Assembly: GCA_900556615.1 (NCBI GenBank)
Contig: USPP01000002.1
Location: 1 to 22,585, forward strand
DNA length: 22,585 bases
Source of the DNA: an uncultured Eubacteriales bacterium
GTDB lineage: Bacteria; Bacillota; Clostridia; Oscillospirales; CAG-272
Direction of reading: 5' to 3'
This document shows positions 15,248-22,352 of the stretch, one piece after another; positions within the stretch are counted from its first letter, which is position 1, and each line of letters begins with the position of its first letter. Both the position numbers and the translations under genes were made by a program. The notes beneath the pieces were generated by a model. The model ran no database searches and was not told the DNA's origin. It worked only from the letters and a program-made list of their open reading frames with translations.

Positions 15248-15407
15248 ATAAAGAATGGGACTGTCTCAAATTGCATTTTTGAGATAGAACCGTATACAAA
15301 AACAACAAAAAAATCAAGGGCATCCCTTAAATGACCTTGATTTTTTTGTTAGGATTGCGCATGGCGTTCACAGTTCATTAATGCGATGAGACAGCCCCAT
15401 TCTTTAT
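15248..15407. mobile_element. 160-bp MITE-like element with 21-bp terminal inverted repeats
   Basis: The 21-bp ends (15248-15268 and 15387-15407) are inverted repeats with one mismatch, with GGGACTGTCTCA on the inner side of the left arm. A central hairpin, with 16-bp perfect arms (15304-15319 and 15335-15350), contains runs of seven A and seven T. There is no coding capacity, so a non-autonomous element or remnant is inferred. The ends resemble those of insertion-sequence-type repeats, but no family is assigned. It lies 34 bp past the stop codon of the DUF4097 gene. Confidence 0.75.
15304..15350. terminator. Bidirectional terminator-like hairpin inside the 160-bp element
   Basis: AACAAAAAAATCAAGG and CCTTGATTTTTTTGTT form perfect 16-bp arms around a 15-nt loop that itself holds AAGGG-CAT-CCCTT. 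Each strand ends with a T7 tract, so it should terminate transcription from both sides, in particular the LiaF-DUF4097 transcript. Confidence 0.65.
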
Positions 15408-15441
15408 CATTATCAAAATGTAAATCGACTCTCCCGTAAAA

Positions 15442-16251
15442 TCAGTCTTCTTCAAACACAACAGATATTTCTCCAATTCCTCCATCAATTTTAATTCTGT
15501 TGTTCCCTTCTCCGAAAACCCCGCCGTCTGACATTTTTTTGCCGTCCACGGTGATTTCTCCTAAACCTTTATTTACATCAATGGCATAATCGTCGCTCTG
15601 CCCAATAAGTATTAGCTTTGTCGAGCCTATGCCCAAATCGAAGTCACAGCTTCCCGACAGCCTGCTCGTTAAAGACGTTTCGCCTACTCCCATATTGAAG
15701 TCAAGGTTCGAAAGGCTTCCGCCGTTTATCGTAATTTTTCCGGCGCCTCCGTCAAGCTTTGCCTTTGATAAAACAATTAAGTTCTGAATTTTTACTTCCC
15801 CCGCGCCAAGCTCAAAGTTTATACTCTCCGCAGTGAGATTTTCTATATCAACTGTACCTGCTCCCGAACTGAAGTCAACCTTATCGAAGATAATATCTCT
15901 TGGAATATAGAGTTCCAGCTTCACATCACCGCCGTAAGAGCCCCAATACCTTTTCTTTTCGGAAATCGTAAGGGTACCGTTTTTTTCTTCAACAGTCAGA
16001 TTTTTCAGATTACTTTCCACACGAAAATCATCTCCGTTTCTAATAACGAAGCTTGATGCCGCAATGTTTATATGCAACTCGGTAATTTCTCCGTTTACCG
16101 TGTAGGTTTTCATCTCGCCGACAGAGTTTTTTCCTACGAAAAATATTGAAAAAGAAGAAAAAAAGCTGAAAATTCCTCCGATAATACTCACACAAAGGAA
16201 AATAGCAAAAGCCATCGCAGCATATTTAATTGCTTTTTGCCAGGCTGTCAT
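15442..16251 (-). CDS. Membrane-anchored DUF4097 beta-helix-like protein
   Basis: The 269-residue protein has one N-terminal transmembrane segment (about 11-37), then an extracytoplasmic domain of short repeating beta strands typical of the DUF4097 (putative adhesin) family. GAGTVDIENL, GAGEVKIQNL, GAGKITINGG, GVGETSLTS, GIGSTKLIL and GLGEITVDG recur roughly every 18-22 residues. The start at 16251 overlaps the upstream stop as ATGA, with GGAGGAGTG 7-11 nt upstream, so translation is coupled to the LiaF-like gene. A role in envelope-stress sensing is inferred from that neighbour. Confidence 0.85.
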   Translation of the reverse strand: MTAWQKAIKYAAMAFAIFLCVSIIGGIFSFFSSFSIFFVGKNSVGEMKTYTVNGEITELHINIAASSFVIRNGDDFRVESNLKNLTVEEKNGTLTISEKKRYWGSYGGDVKLELYIPRDIIFDKVDFSSGAGTVDIENLTAESINFELGAGEVKIQNLIVLSKAKLDGGAGKITINGGSLSNLDFNMGVGETSLTSRLSGSCDFDLGIGSTKLILIGQSDDYAIDVNKGLGEITVDGKKMSDGGVFGEGNNRIKIDGGIGEISVVFEED

Positions 16252-16931
16252 TTTATATCCACTCCTCCGAACATGCAAGTAGCATTGATATACACAGTAA
16301 AAGGATTTTCGGTTACATTCCTGTGTTTTTTATCTGACACACCGCCAAAAAGAGAGTTGGAGTTCACTTTTATATTCACATTGTCAGGCAAAATAATATC
16401 TATACCGCCAAAAGTAGCGCTTGCATTGATAACCGAGTCCTTTTCGAAAATAGCCTTCGTAAGATCGCATTTCACTCCGCCGAAGACTGCCGTAAGCTCC
16501 GCTCCGTTAAAAACCTCTCCGTCAAAGCATAGCGTTTTTCCCGAAAAAGCCGCATAACCGTTTTTGAGTTCTCTGCCGTCTGTCTCTAAATCTTTTAAGA
16601 TTTGTCGGCTTTTATTTCCGAAAGAAACGCCGAAAATCATTTTCAGACCGATTATTACAATGATAACCGGTATAACCAGCTTCCAAAGCAGTCCGAAATC
16701 CAAAATGCCCCGGCAACACAGAAGAAGAAAGACACCAATAAGCAAACCGATAAGATTTCCTGTCTTTTGGCGCTCAGTAAAAAGCCCCGCAAAGCATGGA
16801 ATAATAATAAATAACGTCCACCAACCGTTAAAAAATACATTAATATTCGTTATACCGAATGCATTCAGCGCAAAAATAACGCCGATTGCCACAAGAATGA
16901 TTCCCCATATAACTCTGTCTGTATTTTTCAT
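16248..16931 (-). CDS. LiaF-like membrane protein (four helices plus beta-rich C-terminal domain)
   Basis: The 227-residue protein has four hydrophobic segments (about 9-27, 35-50, 58-75, 82-101), matching a LiaF transmembrane domain. A C-terminal domain follows with repeated FGG strand ends (FGGVKCDLT, FGGIDIILP, FGGVSDK, FGGVDIK), as in the LiaF/DUF2154-type C-terminus. LiaF in Bacillus inhibits the LiaRS two-component system that senses cell-wall damage. No LiaR or LiaS gene is here, so this homologue's partner is elsewhere or different. GGGAGG lies 6 nt before the ATG. It forms an operon with DUF4097. Confidence 0.85.
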   Translation of the reverse strand: MKNTDRVIWGIILVAIGVIFALNAFGITNINVFFNGWWTLFIIIPCFAGLFTERQKTGNLIGLLIGVFLLLCCRGILDFGLLWKLVIPVIIVIIGLKMIFGVSFGNKSRQILKDLETDGRELKNGYAAFSGKTLCFDGEVFNGAELTAVFGGVKCDLTKAIFEKDSVINASATFGGIDIILPDNVNIKVNSNSLFGGVSDKKHRNVTENPFTVYINATCMFGGVDIK

Positions 16932-16980
16932 AACACCCTCCCGCCCTATATATCAGGACTCAAATAAACTTTAGAAAATT

Positions 16981-17053
16981 TAAGGCAATACCGCACAAGA
17001 TTATTGTACAGTTGTGCCGCCGGATTTTTCGTCAGACAATACCAATTGAGGAA
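16981..17053 (+). repeat. 5' portion of the TAAGGC element (copy A, truncated)
   Basis: Its first 72 bp match the left end of copy B closely: TAAGGC.ATACCGCACAA, then GCCGCCGGATTTTTCGTCAG, then ACCAATTGAGGA. The match stops about 8 bp before the stop codon of the YhcH-family gene, on the opposite strand. The right half and right terminal repeat are missing. Confidence 0.75.
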
Positions 17054-17060
17054 GATTCTC

Positions 17061-17516
17061 TTAATCTATTTTTATCTTTGCGACTGCTTTCAATACCGAA
17101 ACAGGAACATCATCAACCGCTGTAAGCGGTCTGTGCGCTTCTCCCGGAAAAATAACTGCAAAATCTCCGCTTTCAAGATATACCGTTGAGAATCCGGGAT
17201 CTCCGGAGAGAAACCGAATGTCGTTTTCGGAAGTCATATCTTCCGTCACAGTAAGCTTTTCTTCGCCGCAAATATCAATATTCTCTCTTCCTGAAATCAT
17301 ATACTGTACATCGGCATACTTGTCATGCACCTCATATCTCGCATCTGAGCGTTTTCTTGTCATTCCCTCCGATACATTAACAAATGCCCTATCCGAAACA
17401 TCGTATCTCCCCGTTTCGGTTTTATCCGTTAACGTAGAAAGAAAATCAAAAACTCTTTTAAAATCTTCACCGAGCACCGCGTATTTCTCGGAATTTTTCA
17501 AGCTGTCGTTTATCAT
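17061..17516 (-). CDS. YhcH/YjgK/YiaL-family cupin (TabA-like)
   Basis: This 151-residue cytoplasmic protein of the DUF386 family has the characteristic RYEVHDKYADVQYMISG stretch near 59-75 and GDFAVIFPGEAHRP near 117-130, which supply the His and Glu metal ligands of the cupin pocket. Family members include TabA, YiaL and EbgC, linked to sugar anomerisation or biofilm/toxin-antitoxin phenotypes, and the substrate here is unknown. The gene begins 17 nt after the SGNH gene, with GGGTGG as a distant ribosome site, suggesting a shared transcript. Confidence 0.85.
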   Translation of the reverse strand: MINDSLKNSEKYAVLGEDFKRVFDFLSTLTDKTETGRYDVSDRAFVNVSEGMTRKRSDARYEVHDKYADVQYMISGRENIDICGEEKLTVTEDMTSENDIRFLSGDPGFSTVYLESGDFAVIFPGEAHRPLTAVDDVPVSVLKAVAKIKID

Positions 17517-17533
17517 AAATGAAGCACCACCCT

Positions 17534-19225
17534 TTAAATTTTACCGTTTTGTATCAGCCAATCACGCCAGATCTTATATGTATCTGCCTTAAAATGTATA
17601 CCGTCCCGTGAATAATCTGTCTTCAGATTCCCGTTCTCATCATCAAATATCGATTCAAAGCCGAGATAGAAAATATACTCATTATCCGCAAGAGCGGAAA
17701 GACGCTTATTCAGTTCATCAATACGGACATTATTGAAAGTATCGGGATTAGCGTCGGATTTTGCCTTTGTCACATGCATGTTTGATTGAATGATAATCTT
17801 TGCGTCAGGCTGAAGCGTATGAATCTTTTCAACCACGGCAGTATAGTTCGAAACAATCCAAGCGTACGAATATCCTATCTCGTTTATCCCGAGAAGAATA
17901 TATATCTTTCCGAATTTGTTTTGAGACAAATAGTCTTCAAGGTTAAGAGTGCCGGTTCCCGTTTCCGACTTTTTATCGGCAAAACAGTTCTTGACATTCA
18001 TTGAGGTCCTGGCAAAATAGGACGCCCCCTCAATTCTTCCGTAGGTATAGAATCCCACTGTACGGGAATCTCCGATAAACAGCGCATCCTCAAAATAATC
18101 CTCGTCCTCCGGTGCGCTTGTTCCGCCGTCCGTCGTTACAGGAGGTATTGTATCCTCCGGCACCGTCGTTTCTTCGGGATCTGTAGTTTCTTTTTCCGGC
18201 GGTGTTGTCTCCTCCGGAGCCGCTGTTTCTTTCGGCGGCGTCGTTTTCACCGGATCGGTTGTCACCGGTTTGGTTACAGACGCAGATCCTCCGGTTTCAG
18301 CCGGCACCTTAATTCTTCCGTTTTCCAATATATAGTCACGCCAATATTTATAGCATTTCGCCTTAAGATGTACTCCGTCTCCGGTGTAATCCGTTCTCAG
18401 ATTTCCGTTTGCATCGTCAAATATTGACTCAAAACCGAGATAGAATATTTTCTTCCCGTCGGCAAGCAGCGAAAGCCGCTTGTTGAGTTCGTCAATTCGT
18501 TTATTATTGAAGCTTTCAGGATTGGCATCGGATTTCGCCTTTGTCACATGCATATTGGATTGAATGATAATAACAGCATCAGGCTGAAGCTCTCTCAGCC
18601 TTGTCAGTATCTTTTCATATCTTGTTACAATCCAATTATAGGAGTATCCAATTTCATTGATTCCGAGCAGAATATAAATTTTTCCGAATTTGTTTTGCGT
18701 TAGATATTCCTCAAGATTGAGTTTCCCTGTACCGGTCTCGGATTTTTTATCGGCAAAGCAATTCGATACATTCATTGAGGTCCTTGCAAAATAGGACGCT
18801 CCTTCTATTCTTCCATAGGTATACAATCCTACTGTACGGGAATCTCCGATAAACAGTACATCGGTAAAATATTCCTCAGGAGAGGGAGTTTCTGTCTCAG
18901 GCGGTTCGACAGGATTTGATGCTTCCTCCGTATCGCCTGTATTGTCAGCACTTTCATCCGTATCATCCGGATTTGCAGTTTCTTTTCCTGTACTGCCATC
19001 CGACCTCTCGTCCTCTGTTTCGCTGCTGTCACCGATCTCTTCTGAATCCTCTGTATCAGTCTCAAAGCCGTCTCTTACAAAGAGCATAAAGGCTTCAATC
19101 GGATTCCCTTTCCCCGATGAGAGCAGCACTCCTCCCATAGCTACTGCAAGCGACGACACAATCACGCATATAAGCAGTATATATTTTTTTAAGGGAGATT
19201 GTGTACCCCCTGAAAAATGATTCAT
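17534..19225 (-). CDS. Membrane-anchored protein with two tandem SGNH/GDSL-hydrolase domains
   Basis: The 563-residue protein has a transmembrane anchor (about 13-35), an acidic Ser/Thr/Glu linker (about 54-118) and SGNH domain 1 (about 119-304). A Thr/Pro/Glu-rich linker (about 305-377) and SGNH domain 2 (about 378-563) follow. The two domains are about three-quarters identical by eye. Each keeps the GDSR nucleophile block, the block III GINE, and the C-terminal Asp-Gly-x-His pair (DGVH, DGIH). The protein should face outside and act as a glycan O-acyl transferase or esterase with the MBOAT encoded just upstream. The ATG at 19225 has GGAGAG 4-6 nt upstream; the in-frame GTG at 19246 lacks one. 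Confidence 0.9.
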   Translation of the reverse strand: MNHFSGGTQSPLKKYILLICVIVSSLAVAMGGVLLSSGKGNPIEAFMLFVRDGFETDTEDSEEIGDSSETEDERSDGSTGKETANPDDTDESADNTGDTEEASNPVEPPETETPSPEEYFTDVLFIGDSRTVGLYTYGRIEGASYFARTSMNVSNCFADKKSETGTGKLNLEEYLTQNKFGKIYILLGINEIGYSYNWIVTRYEKILTRLRELQPDAVIIIQSNMHVTKAKSDANPESFNNKRIDELNKRLSLLADGKKIFYLGFESIFDDANGNLRTDYTGDGVHLKAKCYKYWRDYILENGRIKVPAETGGSASVTKPVTTDPVKTTPPKETAAPEETTPPEKETTDPEETTVPEDTIPPVTTDGGTSAPEDEDYFEDALFIGDSRTVGFYTYGRIEGASYFARTSMNVKNCFADKKSETGTGTLNLEDYLSQNKFGKIYILLGINEIGYSYAWIVSNYTAVVEKIHTLQPDAKIIIQSNMHVTKAKSDANPDTFNNVRIDELNKRLSALADNEYIFYLGFESIFDDENGNLKTDYSRDGIHFKADTYKIWRDWLIQNGKI

Positions 19226-19256
19226 AATTCTCTCCATATCGTTCACTATCAGCTTT

Positions 19257-19432
19257 TAAGTCGACACCGACAGGTTCACAGCCGCACATTGACAGCATAT
19301 CTGCTTGTCCGTTTCCCGTCATACTTCACAATTATCGTCAGCAGAGGATCTGCTCTGCCTCCTCATTTTGTATCGTTTAACAAAAAATATGACTGTGCAG
19401 CTCTGCCTCCGGAATTGTGCGGCGTTTCCTTA
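19257..19432 (-). repeat. Full-length (176-bp) copy of the TAAGGC element (copy E)
   Basis: Read on the minus strand it starts TAAGGAAACGCCGCACAAT and ends TCGGTGTCGACTTA. It aligns along its length with copy B (177 bp), sharing GAGGAG, TGACGA.A and GTGAAGT.TGACGG. The first TAA of the element is also the stop codon of the MBOAT gene. It fills most of the MBOAT-SGNH intergenic space, so it sits between two probably co-transcribed genes. Confidence 0.75.
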
Positions 19433-20845
19433 AAAATTAAAATATAAAAACGGATCGTTCGCACTGCAAACGGTAAGATAAACGGAATACCAAAATACTA
19501 TCAGTAAAATCGGAACGGCAAGATACGCCCTGTCTTTGAATTTATCATACAATTTTCTCGGCAAAGGCGTGCAGAACAGAAATCCGAGACCGATTAACCA
19601 GCCGATGCTTTTTGCATACTTAAGCCAATCAAGAGCGTATACTTCTTCCGGAACAGAGGTGAAAAAAGGAAACAATCTTGACAGATACACGGCAAAATCG
19701 GATAAGGTAGGGAGCTTAAACAGTGTCCATGAGAGCAAAATGGCACAAAACATATACAGATGTGAAAGCACCTTGTTTTCGATAATAAAATCAAGCACTC
19801 CCGTTTTTTCGACAAAGACAAGGAAAAAAAGAAATAATCCCCAAATAAAATAATTCAGCGTATTTCCATGCCACACTCCGGTAAGTACCCATACAATAAA
19901 GAGATTCCGAACCGTCTTCACTCTGCTGCATCTGCTGCCTCCAAGAGGGAAATATACATTTTCCTTGAACCAGTCACCGAGCGTTATATGCCATCTTCTC
20001 CAGAAATCGCTCATCGAACGGGAAATATAGGGATAATTGAAATTTTTAGGCGTTTGATATCCGAGCATCTCTCCGATACCTGAAGCCATGAGCGAATAGC
20101 CATAAAAATCAAAATATAGCTGAAGCGCAAAAGCGATAATTCCCATCCACGCAAGAGGTGTGGAGATACTTCCGTATCCGATGGTTTCGATTCCGCTCCA
20201 CACGCTGCCGAGACGGTCTGCAAAAATTTTCTTCAAGCCAAAGCCTATAATGAACTCCGACAATCCGGAGCATATGCCGTCAAAGGTTGCTTTGCGCGAC
20301 TTCAGATAGGAAAAAAAATCCTGATAGGTTTGTATCGGTCCCATTGAAATCTGCGGAAACATAGAGAGGTAGGCACCGTAATCAATAAACGATTCTTCAG
20401 AATTTACTTTTCCGGAATATACTTCTCTGAGATAAGAAAGATTTTTGAAGGTATAGAAGCTGAGTCCGATTGGCAGTGCAATTTCCGGAATTGAGATATT
20501 GCTCTTACCTATCGCCGCGCCGAGAGCGGGAAGAACAGCTGATAAAAATGTCTCTGCATATTTATAGGTAAGCAGAAAAACCACGTTGAAAACGATTCCG
20601 CAAATAAAAGCTGTCCTCCGATAACCTCCCTCAAGCTCGGAAACAATCATACCAAACAGATAATTCATTACGGCTGAAACAAGAAGAAGAATCAGCCATT
20701 CATAGAATTTTCCCGCAGCAAGAGCATAAAAAACGATGCTCCCTAAGAAAAGGACAGCATTTCTCAGCTTCCCTTTCGCAATACCATGCAATATGACAAA
20801 GAGAGGCAAAAAAATGAATATGAAATCGAGACTGCAAAAATTCAT
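19430..20845 (-). CDS. MBOAT-family O-acyltransferase (AlgI/DltB-like)
   Basis: The 471-residue polytopic membrane protein moves acyl groups, usually acetyl, across the membrane for transfer to surface polymers such as exopolysaccharide, peptidoglycan or teichoic acid. Signatures are the start SLDFIFIFLPLF, ISMGPIQTYQDF near 170, SMSDFWRRWHITLGDWFKENVY near 280 and LTGVWHGNTLNYFIWG near 325, containing the catalytic His. The C-terminus FLYFNF is family-like. The following SGNH gene is the usual partner class. The promoter is 44-72 bp upstream, and GGAG precedes the ATG by 5 nt. The stop codon is the first triplet of the repeat element. Confidence 0.93.
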   Translation of the reverse strand: MNFCSLDFIFIFLPLFVILHGIAKGKLRNAVLFLGSIVFYALAAGKFYEWLILLLVSAVMNYLFGMIVSELEGGYRRTAFICGIVFNVVFLLTYKYAETFLSAVLPALGAAIGKSNISIPEIALPIGLSFYTFKNLSYLREVYSGKVNSEESFIDYGAYLSMFPQISMGPIQTYQDFFSYLKSRKATFDGICSGLSEFIIGFGLKKIFADRLGSVWSGIETIGYGSISTPLAWMGIIAFALQLYFDFYGYSLMASGIGEMLGYQTPKNFNYPYISRSMSDFWRRWHITLGDWFKENVYFPLGGSRCSRVKTVRNLFIVWVLTGVWHGNTLNYFIWGLFLFFLVFVEKTGVLDFIIENKVLSHLYMFCAILLSWTLFKLPTLSDFAVYLSRLFPFFTSVPEEVYALDWLKYAKSIGWLIGLGFLFCTPLPRKLYDKFKDRAYLAVPILLIVFWYSVYLTVCSANDPFLYFNF

Positions 20846-20888
20846 AACAACTCCGAATATCCGGACAAAACCGAAAATCTATATTTTA

Positions 20889-20917
20889 ATTTTATCATAA
20901 ACACAATAACATATCAA
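20889..20917 (-). promoter_or_regulatory. Promoter of the MBOAT-SGNH-YhcH unit
   Basis: On the minus strand -35 TTGATA (20917-20912) and -10 TAAAAT (20894-20889) are separated by 17 bp, giving a leader of about 35 nt. It is the only good promoter found for the three downstream genes. Confidence 0.65.
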
Positions 20918-20963
20918 TATATTTGGACAGAAAAAATCGCAAAAGGTTCCGCCAAAGCAGAAC

Positions 20964-21827
20964 TCACGTGGCAGAAAATCTTCTTGCAAATCCACACCGT
21001 TTACAGATATCTTCCGAAGCAAAACCGGCGGTAAAACCATTATACAGACGCAGCGCCCGTTCCCCGGAAAGTATCTCATCTATATCCGAGTCGAAGATAT
21101 TCCCAAGCGCAATTTCTCCCTCTGAGTCAAGACAGCAAGGGACGACCGTTCCGTCGCAAAGAATCCCCATCTGAAGCCTGAGCGCATGACAGAATTGTTT
21201 GCCCTCGTTTATTTTTGCATACCCCGGCCAATCAAAATGCTCTCCCCATTCCAAATATATTCCTTTTCCGATGCAAAAGCCGCTTCTGTTTTTTATCCAA
21301 ACGTCTCCGAAATATTCCTTTGCAGCCACAATAACCTTTTCGTTAAAGAGATTGCTTTCCGTACCGTCCTCAGCAGAGCCAAGATTCCAAAGACGAAGCG
21401 CTGTGAGAGTTCCCCGTTCCGAAGCTCGTTCAGCAAGAGAAAAACAGCTTTTCAAATAATCTTCAAGCGCGATTCCATATCTGTTTGCTTCGAAAGAATG
21501 AAGAGAGATACTTAATTTAAACACCTTGCCCGTATCAACAAGCTCCCGACCGCGCGTGTCGGCAAGTAAACCGTTCGTCGTAATCATGACCTTAAAGCCT
21601 TGCCTGCTTGCTTTCTCTGCAAAAGCACAAATGTCAGGGTGCAGAAGCGGTTCTCCCATCAAATGAAAATAGAGAAAATCTGCTCTTCCTGCCAGCTTTG
21701 ACAACACACAATCAAACTCTTTCATACTGACAAAGTGTTTTTCACGCGTCGTTCCGGGACAGAAGGAACAGGCAGCATTGCACTGATTGGTTATTTCAAA
21801 ATATATCTTGGAAAAACGGCGGCTCAT
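20964..21827 (-). CDS. Radical SAM protein with SPASM-type C-terminus
   Basis: The 287-residue enzyme has a radical SAM cluster motif CNAACSFC at 16-23 (Cys16, Cys20, Cys23), the FHLMGEPLLHPD glycine-rich strand near 54-65, and TTNG near 83. A C-terminal SPASM-like region holds LCDGTVVPCCLDSEG, then GNIFDSD, then ICKRCGF, whose Cys could bind an auxiliary Fe-S cluster. SPASM enzymes often modify peptides or act as anaerobic maturases. No precursor-like small gene is evident nearby, so the substrate is unknown. Its ATG overlaps the stop of the frameshifted NUDIX tail as ATGA and there is no strong ribosome site, suggesting translational coupling. Confidence 0.85.
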   Translation of the reverse strand: MSRRFSKIYFEITNQCNAACSFCPGTTREKHFVSMKEFDCVLSKLAGRADFLYFHLMGEPLLHPDICAFAEKASRQGFKVMITTNGLLADTRGRELVDTGKVFKLSISLHSFEANRYGIALEDYLKSCFSLAERASERGTLTALRLWNLGSAEDGTESNLFNEKVIVAAKEYFGDVWIKNRSGFCIGKGIYLEWGEHFDWPGYAKINEGKQFCHALRLQMGILCDGTVVPCCLDSEGEIALGNIFDSDIDEILSGERALRLYNGFTAGFASEDICKRCGFARRFSAT

Positions 21828-21937
21828 TTTGATTTCAGCAAAAGATAAGCTCTCAGAACAGCAGCCTGAGTTTTTGCGTCAGGAACGTTTCCGTTCATAA
21901 TCTCCGAAACAAGCTCCTCAAGCGGGATTAAATCGAG
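21824..21937 (-). pseudogene. Out-of-frame C-terminal tail of the NUDIX gene
   Basis: In a different frame from the NUDIX reading, the segment translates as LDLIPLEELVSEIMNG then NVPDAKTQAAVLRAY, which is the characteristic C-terminus of ADP-ribose pyrophosphatase-type NUDIX proteins. The frame break falls near 21935-21945. The tail's TGA at 21824-21826 overlaps the next gene's ATG, showing that the ancestral gene ended here. Confidence 0.7.
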
Positions 21938-22352
21938 GATGCGCCGCACCAAAGGTAAGCTCGCGCGCCATATACATATGAATCTTTTCATCAGAATAAG
22001 CGGCGGCGGGATAGAACTCTCCAAGATAAATTAGCTCTCCCGCTTCAGCCCCTGTTTCCTCCATAAGCTCCCGGCGAGCAGCCTTTTCAGGCTCCTCTTC
22101 ACGGCTATTCAGTTTTCCTGCGGGAATTTCAAGCGTAATCCGACCGATCGGATAGCGGTACTGCCGCTCCACTACTACGCAGTCATTCTCGGTAATCGGA
22201 ACTACACATACAGCGCCAACATGGCGAATATATTCACGGTGCGAGGTGTTTCCGTCAGGCAGCATGACGGAATCCTTATAAACGTGAAGCAGCTTTCCCT
22301 CAAAGATAATATCAGAGGACAGTTTTCTCTCAGTAAAATCCGGATAAGACAT
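21918..22352 (-). CDS. NUDIX hydrolase, ADP-ribose pyrophosphatase-like, apparently frameshifted at its C-terminus
   Basis: As read, 144 residues end in a foreign HPRFNPA tail; relatives have about 175-185. The Nudix box is present: GKLNSREEEPEKAARRELME then ETGAEA (near 79-103), one residue longer in the loop than the strict consensus, as in some clostridial homologues. The N-terminal KLSSDIIFEGKLLHVYKDSV is typical of the ADP-ribose pyrophosphatase branch, which hydrolyses nucleoside diphosphate sugars. The ATG directly follows the MATE stop codon (TAAATG), so it is translationally coupled. The missing C-terminal helices are encoded in the next frame at 21824-21937, implying an indel or sequence error. 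Confidence 0.82.
   Translation of the reverse strand: MSYPDFTERKLSSDIIFEGKLLHVYKDSVMLPDGNTSHREYIRHVGAVCVVPITENDCVVVERQYRYPIGRITLEIPAGKLNSREEEPEKAARRELMEETGAEAGELIYLGEFYPAAAYSDEKIHMYMARELTFGAAHPRFNPA

Noticed and set aside
15248..15407. CRISPR repeat or phage attachment site
   Set aside because: Only one copy of each arm, in inverted orientation, with no spacers, integrase or tRNA nearby; a MITE-like element fits better.
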